A stretch of 64,000 nt of DNA from Caulobacter zeae (GTDB taxonomy: Bacteria > Pseudomonadota > Alphaproteobacteria > Caulobacterales > Caulobacteraceae). The notes under the pieces are model-generated. The model did not search any database, had not been told where the DNA came from, and was given only the letters and a program-made list of their open reading frames with translations. This document shows, in pieces, positions 24,354 to 32,621 of the stretch (position 1 is its first letter; each line of letters opens with the position of its first letter). The translations under genes and the position numbers were made by a program. Location: NCBI RefSeq assembly GCF_002858925.1, contig NZ_PJRS01000041.1, positions 62,001-126,000 of the forward strand, read 5' to 3'.

Positions 24354-24845
24354 CTACCCCAGCGCCAGGTCGTCCAGTTCCTTACCCAGCACCAGGGCCA
24401 GGGCCTCGACCACCAGCACGTGGTCCTGGCGTTGCGGCAGGCCCGATACGGTGACCGCGCCGATGCAGCCGAGCCCCTTCACCAGCAGCGGGAAGCCGCC
24501 GCCGTGGGCGGCGTAGTCCCGCGTCGGCAGGCCGTGCTTGGCCTCCAGCGTCTCGCCCTTGGCCGCGAGGGCAAGGCCAATGCCATATGAGCTCTTGGAG
24601 AAATGCAGCACCGTATTGCGCTTGCGGCGGATCCAGTCGGCGTTCTCGCCGGTCGAGCCGGGCAGGGCGGCGTGAAACAACGGCCGGTCGCGCAGCGAGA
24701 TGTCGATGGCCAGCGGCGCCTTGCGGGCCAGGGCCGCGTCGCGCAGGCCGGCGCCCAGGGCCCAGGCGGCGTCCAGGTCGAAACGCGGAAAAACCAGGCC
24801 GGCCTCCTGGGCGGCGATGCGGTCCAGGTCGTCCTTGTGGCTCAT
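24354..24845 (-). CDS. UPF0303 / heme-degrading-domain (HbpS-like) protein
   Basis: A 163-residue cytoplasmic protein of the GlcG/HbpS-like superfamily, UPF0303 branch. Visible motifs are RKAPLAIDISLRDRPLFHAALPG, IRRKRNTVLHFSKSSYGIGL, DYAAHGGGFPLLVKGLGCIGAVTVSGLPQRQDH. Related proteins bind or degrade heme or small ligands, but for UPF0303 the role is not settled. Its ATG overlaps the stop of the Gfo/Idh oxidoreductase by four bases, and this pairing is frequent, suggesting a shared small-molecule substrate. Confidence 0.85.
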   Translation of the reverse strand: MSHKDDLDRIAAQEAGLVFPRFDLDAAWALGAGLRDAALARKAPLAIDISLRDRPLFHAALPGSTGENADWIRRKRNTVLHFSKSSYGIGLALAAKGETLEAKHGLPTRDYAAHGGGFPLLVKGLGCIGAVTVSGLPQRQDHVLVVEALALVLGKELDDLALG

Positions 24846-25912
24846 CGGGCGGCCTCGACCGGCAGTTCGCGGCGTTCGGCGGTCGAGCGGGCGGCCAGGT
24901 CCAGCAGCTCCATGACCTGCAAGGCCTCACGGGCCGGGACGGGATTGGCCGCGCCGGTCAGGATCGCGTCGCGGATTCCCGCGTAATAGGCCGCGTAGTC
25001 GCCGCGACGGCCCTCGACGACTTCGCTGGCCAGGGCGTCGCCGTCGGCGCGGGTCAGGGTCCCTGGGCGCGGGTCCAGGCCGAAGCCTTCATCGGCCGGG
25101 GTGAGGCCGCGCTTGAGCGCGTCTTCCTGGGCGTCGAGGCCCTGCTTGACGAAGCTGCCCTTCGTGCCGTGCACGGCCAGGCGCAGGTCGGCCGCCGCGG
25201 TCAGCAGGCTGCCGTGCAGGATGACCCGCAGGGCCGGATAGCGCAGCGTGACGTGGAAATAGTCGTCGGCTCCAGCGCCCTGGCGCTGCACGCCGATGTC
25301 GGCATTGACCGCCAGCGGCTGGCCAAAGAGCTGCAACGCCTGGTCCAGCAGGTGCGGGCCAAGGTCGAACCAGGCGCCGGCGCCCGGACCGGCCCGCTCG
25401 CGCCAGCGGTCGCGGACCACCGGGCGGAAGCGGTCGAAGTGGCTTTCGTACTGCGTCACCTCGCCCAGCGCGCCATCGGCGATCAGGCCCTTCAGCGTCA
25501 GAAAGTCGGCGTCCCAACGACGGTTGTGGAACACCGACAGCAGGCGGTCGTGGGTCTCGGCCGAGGCGATCAGGGCCCGGGCCTCGTCCAGGGTGACGGT
25601 GAACGGCTTGTCGATCACCACGTGCTTGCCGGCGGCCAGGGCAGCCTGGCCCTGCGGGGCGTGCAGGTCGTTGGGCGTGGCGACGACCACCAGGTCGATC
25701 GCCGGATCGGCCAGGGCCTCGTCGAGGCTGGCGACGACCTTGGCCTCGGGATGATCGGCGGCGACCTTGACCGGGTCGCTGGACACCACGGTGTGCAGGA
25801 CGAGGCCAGGCGTGGTGGAGATCAGCGGCGCATGGAAGGTCTTGCCGACATAGCCGTAGCCGACGAGGGCGACGTTAAGCGGAGCGGTCGTGGTGGGAGA
25901 CAACGTTGTCAT
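24842..25912 (-). CDS. Gfo/Idh/MocA family NAD(P)-dependent oxidoreductase
   Basis: A 356-residue dehydrogenase. The N-terminal Rossmann motif is NVALVGYGYVGKTFHAPLI, followed by IDLVVVATPNDLHAPQGQAAL and the catalytic EKP-like AGKHVVIDKPFTVTLDEA (Asp replaces the common Glu, as in several subfamilies). The C-terminal sheet domain has SVFHNRRWDADFLTLKGLI and GAWFDLGPHLLDQALQLFG. The substrate is probably a sugar or inositol, as in YdgJ/IolX-like proteins. It is coupled to the UPF0303 gene by an ATGA overlap. Confidence 0.9.
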   Translation of the reverse strand: MTTLSPTTTAPLNVALVGYGYVGKTFHAPLISTTPGLVLHTVVSSDPVKVAADHPEAKVVASLDEALADPAIDLVVVATPNDLHAPQGQAALAAGKHVVIDKPFTVTLDEARALIASAETHDRLLSVFHNRRWDADFLTLKGLIADGALGEVTQYESHFDRFRPVVRDRWRERAGPGAGAWFDLGPHLLDQALQLFGQPLAVNADIGVQRQGAGADDYFHVTLRYPALRVILHGSLLTAAADLRLAVHGTKGSFVKQGLDAQEDALKRGLTPADEGFGLDPRPGTLTRADGDALASEVVEGRRGDYAAYYAGIRDAILTGAANPVPAREALQVMELLDLAARSTAERRELPVEAAR

Positions 25913-25973
25913 TCATCTAATCTAGGCCGTGATCGCGGCGAGGTCACGGCGCCGGCAAGGGAAATGCACAACG

Positions 25974-26006
25974 AAAAAGCCCCCGGCGCGGCTGCGTCCG
26001 GGGGCT
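25974..26006 (-). terminator. Intrinsic terminator downstream of the MFS gene
   Basis: On the minus strand AGCCCCCGG pairs with CCGGGGGCT, and TTTTT (25978-25974) follows directly. The hairpin lies 24 bases past the stop of the ExuT-like transporter and upstream of the oxidoreductase, so it separates two minus-strand transcription units. Confidence 0.85.
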
Positions 26007-26029
26007 CGCTTTCAGCGGAGGGGTGAAGA

Positions 26030-27304
26030 TCAGATCTTCACCGGCTCCATCTTGGGGCTCAGCAGGTGCACCACCAGCAGGGCGACCAGATAGGCCGTGC
26101 CGGCGACCACGAAGATCGGGGTGTAGGTGCCGATGTCCTCCAGCACCTTGCCGATGTACTTGGAGAACACCATGCCGCCCAGGGCGCCCAGCATGCCGCC
26201 GATGCCGACCACCGAGCCGACGGCGGCGCGCGGGAAGACGTCGGAGGGCAGGGTGTAGAGGTTGGCCGAGAAGCCCTGGTGGGCCGCGGTCGCGACGCCG
26301 ATGATCAGCACGGCCAGCCAGACGTTGCTGGCGAACGAGGCGAACATCACCGGCACGGCCAGCAGGGCGCAGACCAGCATGGTCGTCTTGCGGGCGGCGT
26401 TGATGCTCCAGCCGCGCTTCATCAGGTTCGACGACAGCCAGCCGCCGCCGACGCTGCCGACGTCGCTCAGCAGGTAGATGGCGATCAGCGGCGGGCCGAA
26501 GGTCTTGAGGTCCAGGCCGTAGCGCTTGCCCAGGAAGTCCGGCAGCCAGAACAGGAACATCCACCAGATCGGGTCGATCAGGAACTTGCCCAGCGAGTAG
26601 GCCCAGGTCTCGCGCTTGGTCAGCAGCTTGGCCCAGCCGATCTTCTCGACGGGGTCGGCCGGATCCTGCTCGATGTGGGCCAGTTCGGCCGCGCCCAGCT
26701 TCTTGTGCTCGCGCGGGCGGCGGTAGACCAGCAGCCAGATCGGCAGCCAGATCAGGCCGGCGACGCCGGTGACGATGAAGGCCATCTGCCAGCCGAAGGC
26801 CAGGGTGATGCCCGGAACGACCAGCGGGGTGACGATGGCGCCGATGTTGGTGCCGGCGTTGAAGATGCCGGTGGCGAAGGCGCGTTCCTTCTTGGGGAAC
26901 CACTCGGCCACGGCCTTGATGCCGCCCGGGAAACCGCCGGCCTCGCCGACGCCCAGGCCCATGCGGGCGAAGATGAAGCCCGACAGGCCGCGCGCGCCGG
27001 CGTGGGCGATGTGTGCGATCTGCCAGATGGCGAAGGCGATGCCGAAGCCCCAGCGGGCCCCGATCTTGTCCATGATCTTGCCCCACGCCAGGTAGGCGAT
27101 GGCGTAGGAAAGCTGGAAGTAGAAGACGAGGTCGGCATAGTCGCCCTCGCTCCAGCCGAACTCCTTGGAGAGGTTCGGCTTGAGCAGGCCGATGGTCTGC
27201 CGGTCCACATAGTTGATGACCATCGCCGCGAACAGCAGGCTGACGATCACCCAGCGATAGCGCCCGATCTTTTCAGACGGCGCGGGGGCCGCGGATACGT
27301 CCAT
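26030..27304 (-). CDS. MFS transporter, ExuT-like (anion:cation symporter family)
   Basis: A 424-residue, 12-segment major facilitator. Family motifs: RYRWVIVSLLFAAMVINYVDRQTIGLL in helix 1, FARMGLGVGEAGGFPGGIKAVAEWFPKKERAFATGIFNAGTNIGAI in helices 4-5, all characteristic of the ACS subfamily that imports hexuronates and related sugar acids. DPIWWMFLFWLPDFLGKRYGL begins the second half. It imports a sugar acid or its degradation intermediate through the inner membrane. The neighbouring hydratase-family gene ends 61 bases upstream on the same strand, so they probably form a catabolic pair. Confidence 0.9.
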   Translation of the reverse strand: MDVSAAPAPSEKIGRYRWVIVSLLFAAMVINYVDRQTIGLLKPNLSKEFGWSEGDYADLVFYFQLSYAIAYLAWGKIMDKIGARWGFGIAFAIWQIAHIAHAGARGLSGFIFARMGLGVGEAGGFPGGIKAVAEWFPKKERAFATGIFNAGTNIGAIVTPLVVPGITLAFGWQMAFIVTGVAGLIWLPIWLLVYRRPREHKKLGAAELAHIEQDPADPVEKIGWAKLLTKRETWAYSLGKFLIDPIWWMFLFWLPDFLGKRYGLDLKTFGPPLIAIYLLSDVGSVGGGWLSSNLMKRGWSINAARKTTMLVCALLAVPVMFASFASNVWLAVLIIGVATAAHQGFSANLYTLPSDVFPRAAVGSVVGIGGMLGALGGMVFSKYIGKVLEDIGTYTPIFVVAGTAYLVALLVVHLLSPKMEPVKI

Positions 27305-27365
27305 GGACTTCGTCTTCCTTACCCTAGTCTTTGTTCTGGTTTGTTGTTTTGAGGGCGGCCCGCCG

Positions 27366-28181
27366 TCAGGCGGGCACCGCCCTGCAGCGGACCTCGCCCA
27401 GCGGGCCGAAGCTTATGGTCGACTCGTCGCCGGCGGCCACATCGTGGATGCCGGTGCTGGCGCCGGTGGTGACGATCATGCCCTTCTTCAGCGGGCGGCC
27501 GCGCGAGGCGACGTGGCCCAGCAGGAAGGCCAGGGCCGCCAGCGGCGAGCCCGGGATCGAGGTCGCGCCGCCCTTGCCGACGCTGACGCCGTTGACGAAG
27601 GTCTCGGCCGGCATGGCTTCCCAGCCGATCTCGCGCCAGTTCTCGATAACCGGACCCAGGATCTGGCCGTCGTTGTTGCCGAAGTCGGAGACGACGATGG
27701 GCGGGCCCAGTTCGTTGATGGTCTTCAGCGGGCTGCCGGCGATCTCGACGCCCAGGATCAGCTCGCCCACGTAGTCGGCGGCTTCTTCCGCGGTCCACTC
27801 GGTCTTGCCCTCGGGCGCGTCCTTGGACAGGCGGATGATGAACTCGGCCTCGACGGCGGTGAAGCCGCCGGCGATGGCGCGGAACGGAGTCGGCTCGGCG
27901 CCGGCGTCCCAGACGTTCTTCTTGAAGATGCAGCCGGCCAGGCGGTCGACGCCCAGGCGCTCGCGGTGCTGCGGGGGAACCAGGCCGACCTTCCAGCCGA
28001 CCAGTTCGTCGGGCCACAGGTCGATGGCGATGTCCTGCACCGCATAGCCGTCGGCCATCGACTGGGGCAGGGCGCCGCCGGGATAGCCGGGAACCGAAAC
28101 GCCCTTCTGGCGGGCTTCAACGAATTGGGGGGCGATCGACGCCGGTGCGAATAGGTCGCTTTGCGCCTCAGAAACGGTCAC
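27366..28181 (-). CDS. 2-keto-4-pentenoate hydratase / fumarylacetoacetase-like enzyme
   Basis: A 271-residue member of the FAH/MhpD family. ALPQSMADGYAVQDIAIDLW and LVGWKVGLVPPQHRERLGVDRL match the hydratase branch. Metal ligands are in AVEAEFIIRLSKD (ExE type) and LILGVEIAGSP. GSPLAALAFLLGHVASRGRPLKKGMIVTTGASTG is the conserved C-terminal active-site region. Such enzymes hydrate or cleave 2-keto acids in aromatic or sugar-acid degradation. With the ExuT-like transporter next to it, a sugar-acid or acyl-keto-acid substrate is more likely than an aromatic one, but that is inference. Confidence 0.87.
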   Translation of the reverse strand: MTVSEAQSDLFAPASIAPQFVEARQKGVSVPGYPGGALPQSMADGYAVQDIAIDLWPDELVGWKVGLVPPQHRERLGVDRLAGCIFKKNVWDAGAEPTPFRAIAGGFTAVEAEFIIRLSKDAPEGKTEWTAEEAADYVGELILGVEIAGSPLKTINELGPPIVVSDFGNNDGQILGPVIENWREIGWEAMPAETFVNGVSVGKGGATSIPGSPLAALAFLLGHVASRGRPLKKGMIVTTGASTGIHDVAAGDESTISFGPLGEVRCRAVPA

Positions 28182-28349
28182 GCCGCGTAGCCTCCCTCGA
28201 ATTACTCATGGCTGGCCCGTTCGTCGGACCTGCGCTGTCTCTAATGGAAACCGGTGTCATTGACAATTGGTCCACTGAAACACGTCCCGGCGCGGAGGGG
28301 AACCGTTCATGCGCTCGGAGACTCTTGTTTTCAGAGAGGGATCGGGAAA
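28182..28349. promoter_or_regulatory. Divergent intergenic region with an imperfect palindrome centred on ACCGGT
   Basis: Between the hydratase gene (minus) and ligD (plus). ATGGAAACCGGTGTCATT (28244-28261) is an imperfect dyad around ACCGGT, the centre typical of LacI-family operators; six of nine arm positions are symmetric. TTGACA at 28259-28264 could be a plus-strand -35 box. The dyad could control the sugar-acid genes, but the symmetry is modest and no regulator gene adjoins. Confidence 0.3.
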
Positions 28350-30965
28350 ATGGCGCAGTCGCAACTGACCGAATACCGCCGCAAGCGGGACTTCAAGAAG
28401 ACCGCCGAACCGAGCGGCGAGCGCGCCGTAGCGGCCGCGCCGCACCTGCGATTCGTCATCCAGAAGCACGACGCCACCCGCCTTCACTACGACTTCCGGC
28501 TTGAGGTCGACGGGGTCCTCAAGTCCTGGGCGGTGACCAAGGGGCCGTCGCTGGATCCAGCCGACAAGCGTCTGTCGGTCGAGGTCGAGGACCATCCGCT
28601 CGACTACGGCGACTTCGAGGGCACGATACCCAAGGGGCAGTACGGCGGCGGCACGGTGCAGCTCTGGGACCGCGGCTTCTGGGCGCCCGAGCCGGGCTTC
28701 GAGGATGTTGGCAAGGCCTTGAAAAAGGGCGAGCTGAAGTTCGTGCTGGAGGGCGAGCGCCTGCACGGCGGCTGGGTGTTGGTGCGCATGAAGCACGACC
28801 GCAACGCCAAGGACGGAAAGAGCAAGCGCGCCAACTGGCTGCTGATCAAGCACCAGGACGAGGCCGCCAAGCCGGGAAAGGGCGACGCAGTCCTGGAGGA
28901 AGACCGCTCGATCGCCTCGAACCGCAGCATGGCGGATATCGCGGCCGGAAAGGGCAGGGCGCCCAAGCCCTTCATCCTCAGGTCCAAAGGCAAGGCCGAC
29001 GCGATCTGGAAATCCCGCACGAGGGCCGAGCGTGAGGCGCTGTCCAAGGAGGCCGAGGAGACGCGCAGCTTCGCGCCGGCCAAGAAGGCCGGAGCGAGCA
29101 AGGCCGACGCCATGCCGCGCTTCGTCGAGCCTCAGCTGTGCAAGTCGGTCGACCGTCCACCGGCGGGAGAAGGCTGGGCGCACGAGATCAAGTTCGACGG
29201 CTATCGCCTGCAACTGCGCGTCGAGGACGGCCGCGCTAGCTTGCGAACCCGCAAGGGCCTGGACTGGACCGACAGGTTCGCCGGGATCGCCGAGGCGGCC
29301 GCCGGCCTGCCCGACGCGATCATCGACGGCGAGGCGGTGGTGCTGGACGAGGCCGGCCAGCCCGACTTCGCGGCCTTGCAGGCGGCCTTGGCCGAGGGCG
29401 GGGAGGGCGAGATCATCTTCTTCGCCTTCGACCTGCTGTTCGAAGGTGGCGAGGATTTGCGCGGCCTGCCGCTGCGCGAACGCAAGGCGCGGCTGAAGGC
29501 TATGCTGGGCGAGGACGAGCCGCGCCTGCGCTATGTCGACCACTTCGAGACGGCCGGTGACGCGGTGCTGCTGTCGGCCTGCAAGCTGGAGCTGGAGGGG
29601 ATCATCTCCAAGTGTCTCGACGCGTCCTATCGCTCGGGCCGCAGCGAGACCTGGACCAAGGCCAAGTGCAGGGCCGGCCACGAGGTGGTGATTGGCGGCT
29701 GGACGACGACGGGGACCGCTTTCCGCTCGTTGATCGCCGGGGTCATGCGCGACGGCGAACTCGTGCACGTCGGCCGCATCGGCACGGGCTTTGGCAAGGA
29801 CAAGGTCGCAAAGCTGCTGCCGAAGCTGAAGGCGCTGGAGACCGACCACTCGCCGTTCCGAGGCAAGGGCGCGCCGCGCGACGCCGCCAACATCCATTGG
29901 GTGAAGCCGCAGTTGGTCGCCGAGATCGAGTATGCCGGCTTCACCGGTGAGGGCGCGATCCGCCAGGCCGCCTTCAAGGGCCTGCGCGAGGATAAGCCCG
30001 CTTCGGAGGTCGAGGCCGACCCCGTGCCGGCGGGCAAGGCGGAACTGGCCGAGCCGACGCCGAAGGCGACCGCCAAGTCGGATAGCGTCGTGCTGGGCGT
30101 GGCGATCTCGAAACCCGACAAGCCGTTGTGGCCCGACGCCGGCGACGGCGAGCCGGTGACCAAGCTCGACCTGGCCCGCTACTACGAGGCGGTGGGAGAA
30201 TGGATGCTGCCGCACATCAAGGGACGTCCGGCCTCGGTGATCCGCGTGCCCGACGGCGTCGGCGGCGAGACCTTCTTCCAGCGCCACGCCATGCGCGGGA
30301 TGTCGTCGCTGATCGAGACCGTGACGGTCAAAGGCGATCGCCAGCCCTACATCAAGTTCGACCGGGTTGAGGCCCTGGTCGCCGCCGCCCAGATCGCCGC
30401 CGTCGAGATCCATCCCTGGAACTGCCAGCCGAACGATCCGGAGATCGCCGGCCGACTGGTCTTTGACCTCGATCCGGCGCCCGAACTGACTTTCGATGAT
30501 GTCATCGTCGCTGCTCGCGAGATGCGTGACCGGCTGGAGGAGCTGGGTCTCGTCTCGTTCTGCAAGACCACTGGCGGCAAGGGGTTGCACGTGGTCACGC
30601 CGCTATCCGACAAGGTTCCGTGGGACCAGGCCAAGGCCTTTGCGCGCGAGCTCTGCGCCCGCATGGCCGCCGACGAGCCCGACCTCTACCTGATCACCAT
30701 GAGCAAGAAGGCCAGGGCGGGCCGCATCTTCCTCGACTACCTGCGCAACGACCGCACGAGCACGGCGGTAGCCCCGCTGTCGGCGCGGGCGCGTCCGGGG
30801 GCGACGGTGTCGATGCCGCTGAACTGGACGCAAGTGAAGGCGGGCCTGGATCCGACGCGGTTCACGATCCGCACCGCGCCCGACCTGATCGGCAAGAGCA
30901 CGGCCTGGGCCGACTACGCGGAGGCGGCAAGGCCCCTGAAGGCGGCGATCAAGCGGCTGGGGTAA
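28350..30965 (+). CDS. ligD: ATP-dependent DNA ligase D (phosphoesterase-ligase-polymerase)
   Basis: An 871-residue LigD for nonhomologous end joining. The 3'-phosphoesterase domain (about 30-180) carries RFVIQKHDATRLHYDFRLEVDG. The ligase domain has the nucleotidyl-transfer lysine K281 in HEIKFDGYRL, then IDGEAVVLDEAGQPDF, EGIISKCLDASYRSGRSETW and KAKCRAGHEVVIGGW. The polymerase/primase domain (about 600-871) has PDKPLWPDAG, SVIRVPDGVGGETFFQRHA and the metal-binding RLVFDLDPAP. ATG 28350 is preferred over an upstream in-frame ATG because the protein then starts MAQSQLTEYRRKRDFKKTAEP, the standard LigD N-terminus. No ku gene is in the window. Confidence 0.95.
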   Translation: MAQSQLTEYRRKRDFKKTAEPSGERAVAAAPHLRFVIQKHDATRLHYDFRLEVDGVLKSWAVTKGPSLDPADKRLSVEVEDHPLDYGDFEGTIPKGQYGGGTVQLWDRGFWAPEPGFEDVGKALKKGELKFVLEGERLHGGWVLVRMKHDRNAKDGKSKRANWLLIKHQDEAAKPGKGDAVLEEDRSIASNRSMADIAAGKGRAPKPFILRSKGKADAIWKSRTRAEREALSKEAEETRSFAPAKKAGASKADAMPRFVEPQLCKSVDRPPAGEGWAHEIKFDGYRLQLRVEDGRASLRTRKGLDWTDRFAGIAEAAAGLPDAIIDGEAVVLDEAGQPDFAALQAALAEGGEGEIIFFAFDLLFEGGEDLRGLPLRERKARLKAMLGEDEPRLRYVDHFETAGDAVLLSACKLELEGIISKCLDASYRSGRSETWTKAKCRAGHEVVIGGWTTTGTAFRSLIAGVMRDGELVHVGRIGTGFGKDKVAKLLPKLKALETDHSPFRGKGAPRDAANIHWVKPQLVAEIEYAGFTGEGAIRQAAFKGLREDKPASEVEADPVPAGKAELAEPTPKATAKSDSVVLGVAISKPDKPLWPDAGDGEPVTKLDLARYYEAVGEWMLPHIKGRPASVIRVPDGVGGETFFQRHAMRGMSSLIETVTVKGDRQPYIKFDRVEALVAAAQIAAVEIHPWNCQPNDPEIAGRLVFDLDPAPELTFDDVIVAAREMRDRLEELGLVSFCKTTGGKGLHVVTPLSDKVPWDQAKAFARELCARMAADEPDLYLITMSKKARAGRIFLDYLRNDRTSTAVAPLSARARPGATVSMPLNWTQVKAGLDPTRFTIRTAPDLIGKSTAWADYAEAARPLKAAIKRLG

Positions 30966-31005
30966 AGGGTTGCCCCGCGCCCCCGCATCGTGACACCACC
31001 ATCGG

Positions 31006-32031
31006 GTGACGATCGCGGCGACCAGGGACGAAGGACGGTTCACCGCCCTGGACGGGCTGCGCGGCGTCGCGGCCCTGGGGGTGCTGCTCTATCACATCGC
31101 TGATTGGTCGGGCCGGCGCGGGCATTTCGCGCACGGCTACCTGGCGGTCGATTTCTTCTTCTGCCTCAGCGGCTTCGTGCTGGCCCACGCCTTCGAGCAG
31201 CGTCGCATGGGTTTCGGCAAGTACCTGGTCGCCCGCTGGGTGAGGGTCTGGCCGATGCTGGCCATCGCCACGGTCGCGGGCGCGCTGCTGACCGGCAAAG
31301 GCGACGCCGAGACCTGGGTCGATTTCGCCAAGGGCCTGCTGCTGATCCCCAAGTTCGCGCCGATGGAGGCGGGGACCTTTCCGTCGCTGTTCCCCTTCAA
31401 TCCCCTGGCCTGGTCGCTGTGCCTGGAGGTGCTGGTCAGCTTGGCCTGGTATCCGTTCCGCCGCGCGCCGGACATGGCGGTGATCATGTTCATCCTGATG
31501 TCGGGCGCGGCCCTGCTGTTCGTGGCCATCGGCATGGGCGGGCTGCAGACCGGCTGGGACCAGGCGACCTTCGGCCTGGGCGTGCTGCGGGCTGCCTTTC
31601 CGTTCGCCATCGGCTGGATGTGCTGGCGCCATCGCGCCGCCTTCGCCGCCCGCAAGACCTGGCTGCCGGCGGCGCTGCTGCTGGTCGTGCTGTTCCTGCC
31701 GGTGTGGCCCAGCCGGATGGCCAACGGCCTTTACGACTTCGCCTGTTCAACCTTGCTCTTCCCAATGCTGGTGCTGCTGGGCGCCTATGATCCCGGCGGC
31801 CGGCTGGCCAGGCTGTGCGAGCGGCTGGGCGGGGTGTCCTATCCGCTCTACGCCCTACACTGGGCGTTCTGGTACGTGATGATCTCGATCTATCCGAACG
31901 GCTGGAAACGCGATCTGCCGCTGTGGTTCTGCGTGCTGGCCTTCTTCGCGCTGCCGACGGCCTCCTGGGCCGCCTGGCGCTGGGTGGAGACGCCGCTGCG
32001 CGATCGTCTCAAGCGACTGACCGGAACCTGA
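31006..32031 (+). CDS. Acyltransferase 3 (OafA/YrhL-like) membrane protein
   Basis: A 341-residue integral membrane acyltransferase. Family start motif RFTALDGLRGVAALGVLLYHI carries the catalytic-site His; GYLAVDFFFCLSGFVLAHAF follows, and about ten membrane segments continue to the end. Enzymes of this family O-acetylate or acylate polysaccharides, peptidoglycan or antibiotics at the inner membrane. GTG 31006 is the start; it lies 40 bases after ligD. The neighbours give no hint of the substrate. Confidence 0.88.
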   Translation: MTIAATRDEGRFTALDGLRGVAALGVLLYHIADWSGRRGHFAHGYLAVDFFFCLSGFVLAHAFEQRRMGFGKYLVARWVRVWPMLAIATVAGALLTGKGDAETWVDFAKGLLLIPKFAPMEAGTFPSLFPFNPLAWSLCLEVLVSLAWYPFRRAPDMAVIMFILMSGAALLFVAIGMGGLQTGWDQATFGLGVLRAAFPFAIGWMCWRHRAAFAARKTWLPAALLLVVLFLPVWPSRMANGLYDFACSTLLFPMLVLLGAYDPGGRLARLCERLGGVSYPLYALHWAFWYVMISIYPNGWKRDLPLWFCVLAFFALPTASWAAWRWVETPLRDRLKRLTGT

Positions 32032-32111
32032 GACGAGAAAATCGTCGCCCGCTGGTGTGCATCCGGCGAGGATGTGCGTCATGCACTCCGGGAAAGCTGT
32101 CGAGACGGACC

Positions 32112-32621
32112 GTGCGGGCCAAGAGTGAACAGGACCTGGGGAGCTTGGATCGGCGCTATCGGCCCGCGCTGATGGCGTTCTTCATGCGCCGCGCCGCCAG
32201 CCACAGCGACGCCGAGGACATGACCCAGGAGCTGTTCGCCAAGCTGGCCCTGACCGACGGCGAGCGGTCGATGGACAACGCCGACGCCTATATCTTCCAG
32301 ATGGCCGCCAACCTGCTGCGCGACCGGGCGCGGCGCGAGCGCGTGCGGTCGAGCTACAGCGCCGCCATCCGCGCCGAGCCGCTGGACCTGGAGCCCCTCG
32401 ATCCCGCCCGTGTGCTGATGGGGCGCGAGCGACTGGGCGAGGTGTCCGACGCGCTGCGTGAGCTGCCCGAGCGCACCCGCGCCATCTTCCTGCTGTTTCG
32501 GCTGGAGGGCATGAAGCAGGCCGAGCTGGCCGAACTGTACGGCATGACCACCAGCGGCGTGCAGAAGCATATCCTCAAGGCCATGGGCCACCTGACCAAG
32601 CGTACGAGGGCCGGGGAATGA
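32112..32621 (+). CDS. ECF sigma factor, FecI type
   Basis: A 169-residue sigma factor from GTG 32112 (weak ribosome-binding site, so the start is tentative). Region 2 is LDRRYRPALMAFFMRRAASHSDAEDMTQELFAKLAL with the -10-recognition part DAYIFQMAANLLRDRARRER. Region 4 is LRELPERTRAIFLLFRLEGMKQAELAELYGMTTSGVQKHILKAMGHL. Its stop overlaps the fecR ATG by four bases, the usual sigma/anti-sigma coupling. It probably activates the receptor and trehalase genes downstream when the receptor binds substrate. Confidence 0.93.
   Translation: MRAKSEQDLGSLDRRYRPALMAFFMRRAASHSDAEDMTQELFAKLALTDGERSMDNADAYIFQMAANLLRDRARRERVRSSYSAAIRAEPLDLEPLDPARVLMGRERLGEVSDALRELPERTRAIFLLFRLEGMKQAELAELYGMTTSGVQKHILKAMGHLTKRTRAGE

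Noticed and set aside
28257..30590. Long minus-strand open frame of 777 codons opposite ligD
   Set aside because: Composition is Arg/Gly/His/Ala-rich without domains, and the plus strand encodes a complete LigD. Long antisense frames are expected in such GC-rich DNA.
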